Origin: Eubacterium_B sp034180045
GTDB taxonomy: Bacteria > Bacillota > Clostridia > Peptostreptococcales > Anaerovoracaceae
DNA length: 59,887 bases
Assembly: GCA_034180045.1 (NCBI GenBank)
Contig: JAXFOY010000022.1
Span: 1 to 59,887, forward strand
Direction: 5' to 3'
A program made the translations under genes and the position numbers. Below are positions 58,627 through 59,887 of the stretch, piece after piece. The first letter of the stretch is position 1; every line of letters starts with the position of its first letter. The notes beneath the pieces are model-generated. The model was not told the DNA's origin and made no database searches. It saw nothing but the letters and a program-made list of their open reading frames with translations.

Positions 58627-59788
58627 TCCCTGTCCGCACCGTGAATTCTGTGGCGGTTGCAAGTACAATGGAGAAGATTACGAAAAGGTATTGAGTGAAA
58701 AAAATGCTTATGTTTTGGCATGTCTTGAGGATAAGGGGATAGATACCGATGTTTATGCAGGAATTGCCGGTAGACCCGAAGCTTGCAGATATCGCTATAG
58801 AAACAAGATGGAATACACCTTCGGTGACTTGGTGAAAGACGGCGAACTCACTTTAGGAATGCATAAGCTCGGACATTTTATGTCAATTGTGACTGTGGAT
58901 GAGTGCCAGCTTGTTGACGAGGATTTTAACAAAATTCTCAGATTTACCTTGGATTTTGCTCTGGAGCGAGGATACACAAAGTACAACAAGCGCTTACATA
59001 GGGGGCTTTTGCGCAATTTACTTTTGAGGAAAGGCGCTCGAACAAAGGAAATTGTCATAGATATTGTGACTACATCAGAAGCGGGATTTGACGAAAGAGC
59101 TTGGGCTGACGGACTAAAGCTCCTGCCTTTGCAAAACGACATAGTAGGCATTGCAAGAACGATTAACGATGGACTAGCCGATGCCGTAAACTGTGATGAA
59201 CAACATATTATCGAAGGCAGAGATTATTATTTCGAGAAGCTTCTCGGTCTTGATTTCAGGGTGAATTTATTTTCATTTTTTCAAACAAATATCGATGCTG
59301 TCGAAAAGCTTTATGCCGAGGCAATAGCTTTATTTGATGATATAGATGGAAAGTCTATCTTTGATTTATATTGCGGAACCGGCACTATTTCGCAACTCAT
59401 CGCATCAAAGGCAAAACGAGTTGTAGGCATTGACATAGTGGCAGATTCTATTCATGCAGCAAAAGAAAACGCTAAACTTAACAAAATTGAAAACTGTGAG
59501 TTCATTTGCGGTGATGTATTTGAAGTTTTGGATTCTATAGAAACTTTGCCGGATGCCATAATTGTGGATCCGCCCAGAGTCGGTATTAGAACAAAGGCCG
59601 TTAACAAAATCGCCGGTTACGGTGTTAAAGAAATTGTTTATGTCTCATGTAACCCGAAAACCATGGCAATAGACCTTGTGGATTTTGAAAACATGGGATA
59701 TGAGGTGAAATATATCAAAGCCTATGACAATTTCGTCTGGACAAAACATGTGGAGACAATAGTTCTACTGTCAAAGACAAAGGCTTAA
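58613..59788 (+). CDS. 23S rRNA uracil-5-methyltransferase (RlmD/RlmCD type)
   Basis: This 391-residue SAM-dependent RNA m5U methyltransferase has a cysteine cluster at the start (CPHREFCGGC, about 6-15, completed by a Cys near 58) that binds [4Fe-4S]. Catalytic motifs are FSFFQTN (about 220-226), DLYCGTGTISQL (about 246-257), IVDPPRVGI (about 318-326) and VSCNPKT with the catalytic Cys. The usual N-terminal TRAM domain is missing, as in one branch of Firmicutes homologues. It starts inside tgt and ends before a terminator. Confidence 0.92.
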   Translation: MENFNPCPHREFCGGCKYNGEDYEKVLSEKNAYVLACLEDKGIDTDVYAGIAGRPEACRYRYRNKMEYTFGDLVKDGELTLGMHKLGHFMSIVTVDECQLVDEDFNKILRFTLDFALERGYTKYNKRLHRGLLRNLLLRKGARTKEIVIDIVTTSEAGFDERAWADGLKLLPLQNDIVGIARTINDGLADAVNCDEQHIIEGRDYYFEKLLGLDFRVNLFSFFQTNIDAVEKLYAEAIALFDDIDGKSIFDLYCGTGTISQLIASKAKRVVGIDIVADSIHAAKENAKLNKIENCEFICGDVFEVLDSIETLPDAIIVDPPRVGIRTKAVNKIAGYGVKEIVYVSCNPKTMAIDLVDFENMGYEVKYIKAYDNFVWTKHVETIVLLSKTKA

Positions 59789-59812
59789 AACCGTATAAAA
59801 GGCTTGAAATTA

Positions 59813-59855
59813 AGAGATTTCGTGTAAATGAAAAATTTACCGGAATCTCTTTTTC
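59813..59855 (+). terminator. Terminator at the end of the ruv-que-tgt operon
   Basis: AGAGATT (59813-59819) pairs with AATCTCT (59844-59850), with an inner helix GTAAAT/ATTTAC (59824-59829 with 59835-59840), and is followed by TTTTC. It lies 25 bases after the last gene. Confidence 0.82.
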
Positions 59856-59887
59856 TGTGTTATGACAATAGTTCTGGCTACTGGAAA

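Overview
The window comes from a low-GC, Gram-positive anaerobe of the Clostridia. Supporting signs are a PASTA kinase with its PP2C phosphatase, SpmA/SpmB homologues, ArgR beside RecN, ammonia-dependent AsnA, QueH in place of QueG, an electron-bifurcating NuoE/NuoF/GltD-NuoG set, and strong AGGAGG ribosome sites. The family cannot be fixed from the sequence. A relative of Anaerovoracaceae (Eubacteriales Family XIII) is a guess.

Positions 1 to about 19,100 are the late half of a siphovirus-type prophage, all on the + strand. The order is a late transcription regulator, terS, a small Cys/His protein, terL, a small zinc peptidase, portal, MuF head protein, a likely immunity gene, scaffold, capsid, four head-tail connector or tail-completion genes, major tail protein, tail chaperones, tape measure, Dit, Tal, a fibre or baseplate protein, a carbohydrate-binding accessory protein, holin and a GH25 endolysin. 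Integrase, repressor and replication genes are absent and presumably lie left of the window. The right attachment site should lie between the endolysin and queH (19,100-19,240). The most striking phage element is the MuF protein. Its C-terminal third is a Cys-His-Glu/Gln papain-like domain unrelated to head assembly, and it is followed by an overlapping 70-residue gene and a terminator. This is the layout of a capsid-borne polymorphic toxin with its immunity protein.

From 19,239 to 30,650 is a tightly packed housekeeping run: queH-asnA-priA-def-fmt-membrane Zn peptidase-rsmB-stp-prkC-rsgA-rpe. It covers tRNA modification, replication restart, N-terminal formyl handling, rRNA methylation, Ser/Thr phosphosignalling and ribosome assembly. 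A secreted, wall-anchored surface protein follows, then (on the - strand) a class A penicillin-binding protein, and a ComEC-like channel lacking its nuclease domain.

From 37,232 to 42,376 is a likely sigma-54 regulon. An enhancer-binding activator with a GAFTGA motif lies upstream of a textbook -24/-12 promoter (40,150-40,165), which reads into spmA-spmB-LD-carboxypeptidase. A zinc-ribbon protein, a LysA-type decarboxylase and HolA follow. From 45,490 to 51,283 is a three-gene flavin/iron-sulfur complex matching the Sporomusa-type transhydrogenase (StnABC). It would exchange electrons between NADH, ferredoxin and NADP.

From 51,440 to the end are recN and argR (- strand), then divergently ruvC-ruvA-ruvB-queA-DUF308 membrane protein-tgt-23S rRNA uracil methyltransferase. 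With queH, queA and tgt all present, three consecutive-stage queuosine enzymes are encoded within this 60 kb. No rRNA, tRNA, CRISPR array or insertion sequence was seen.
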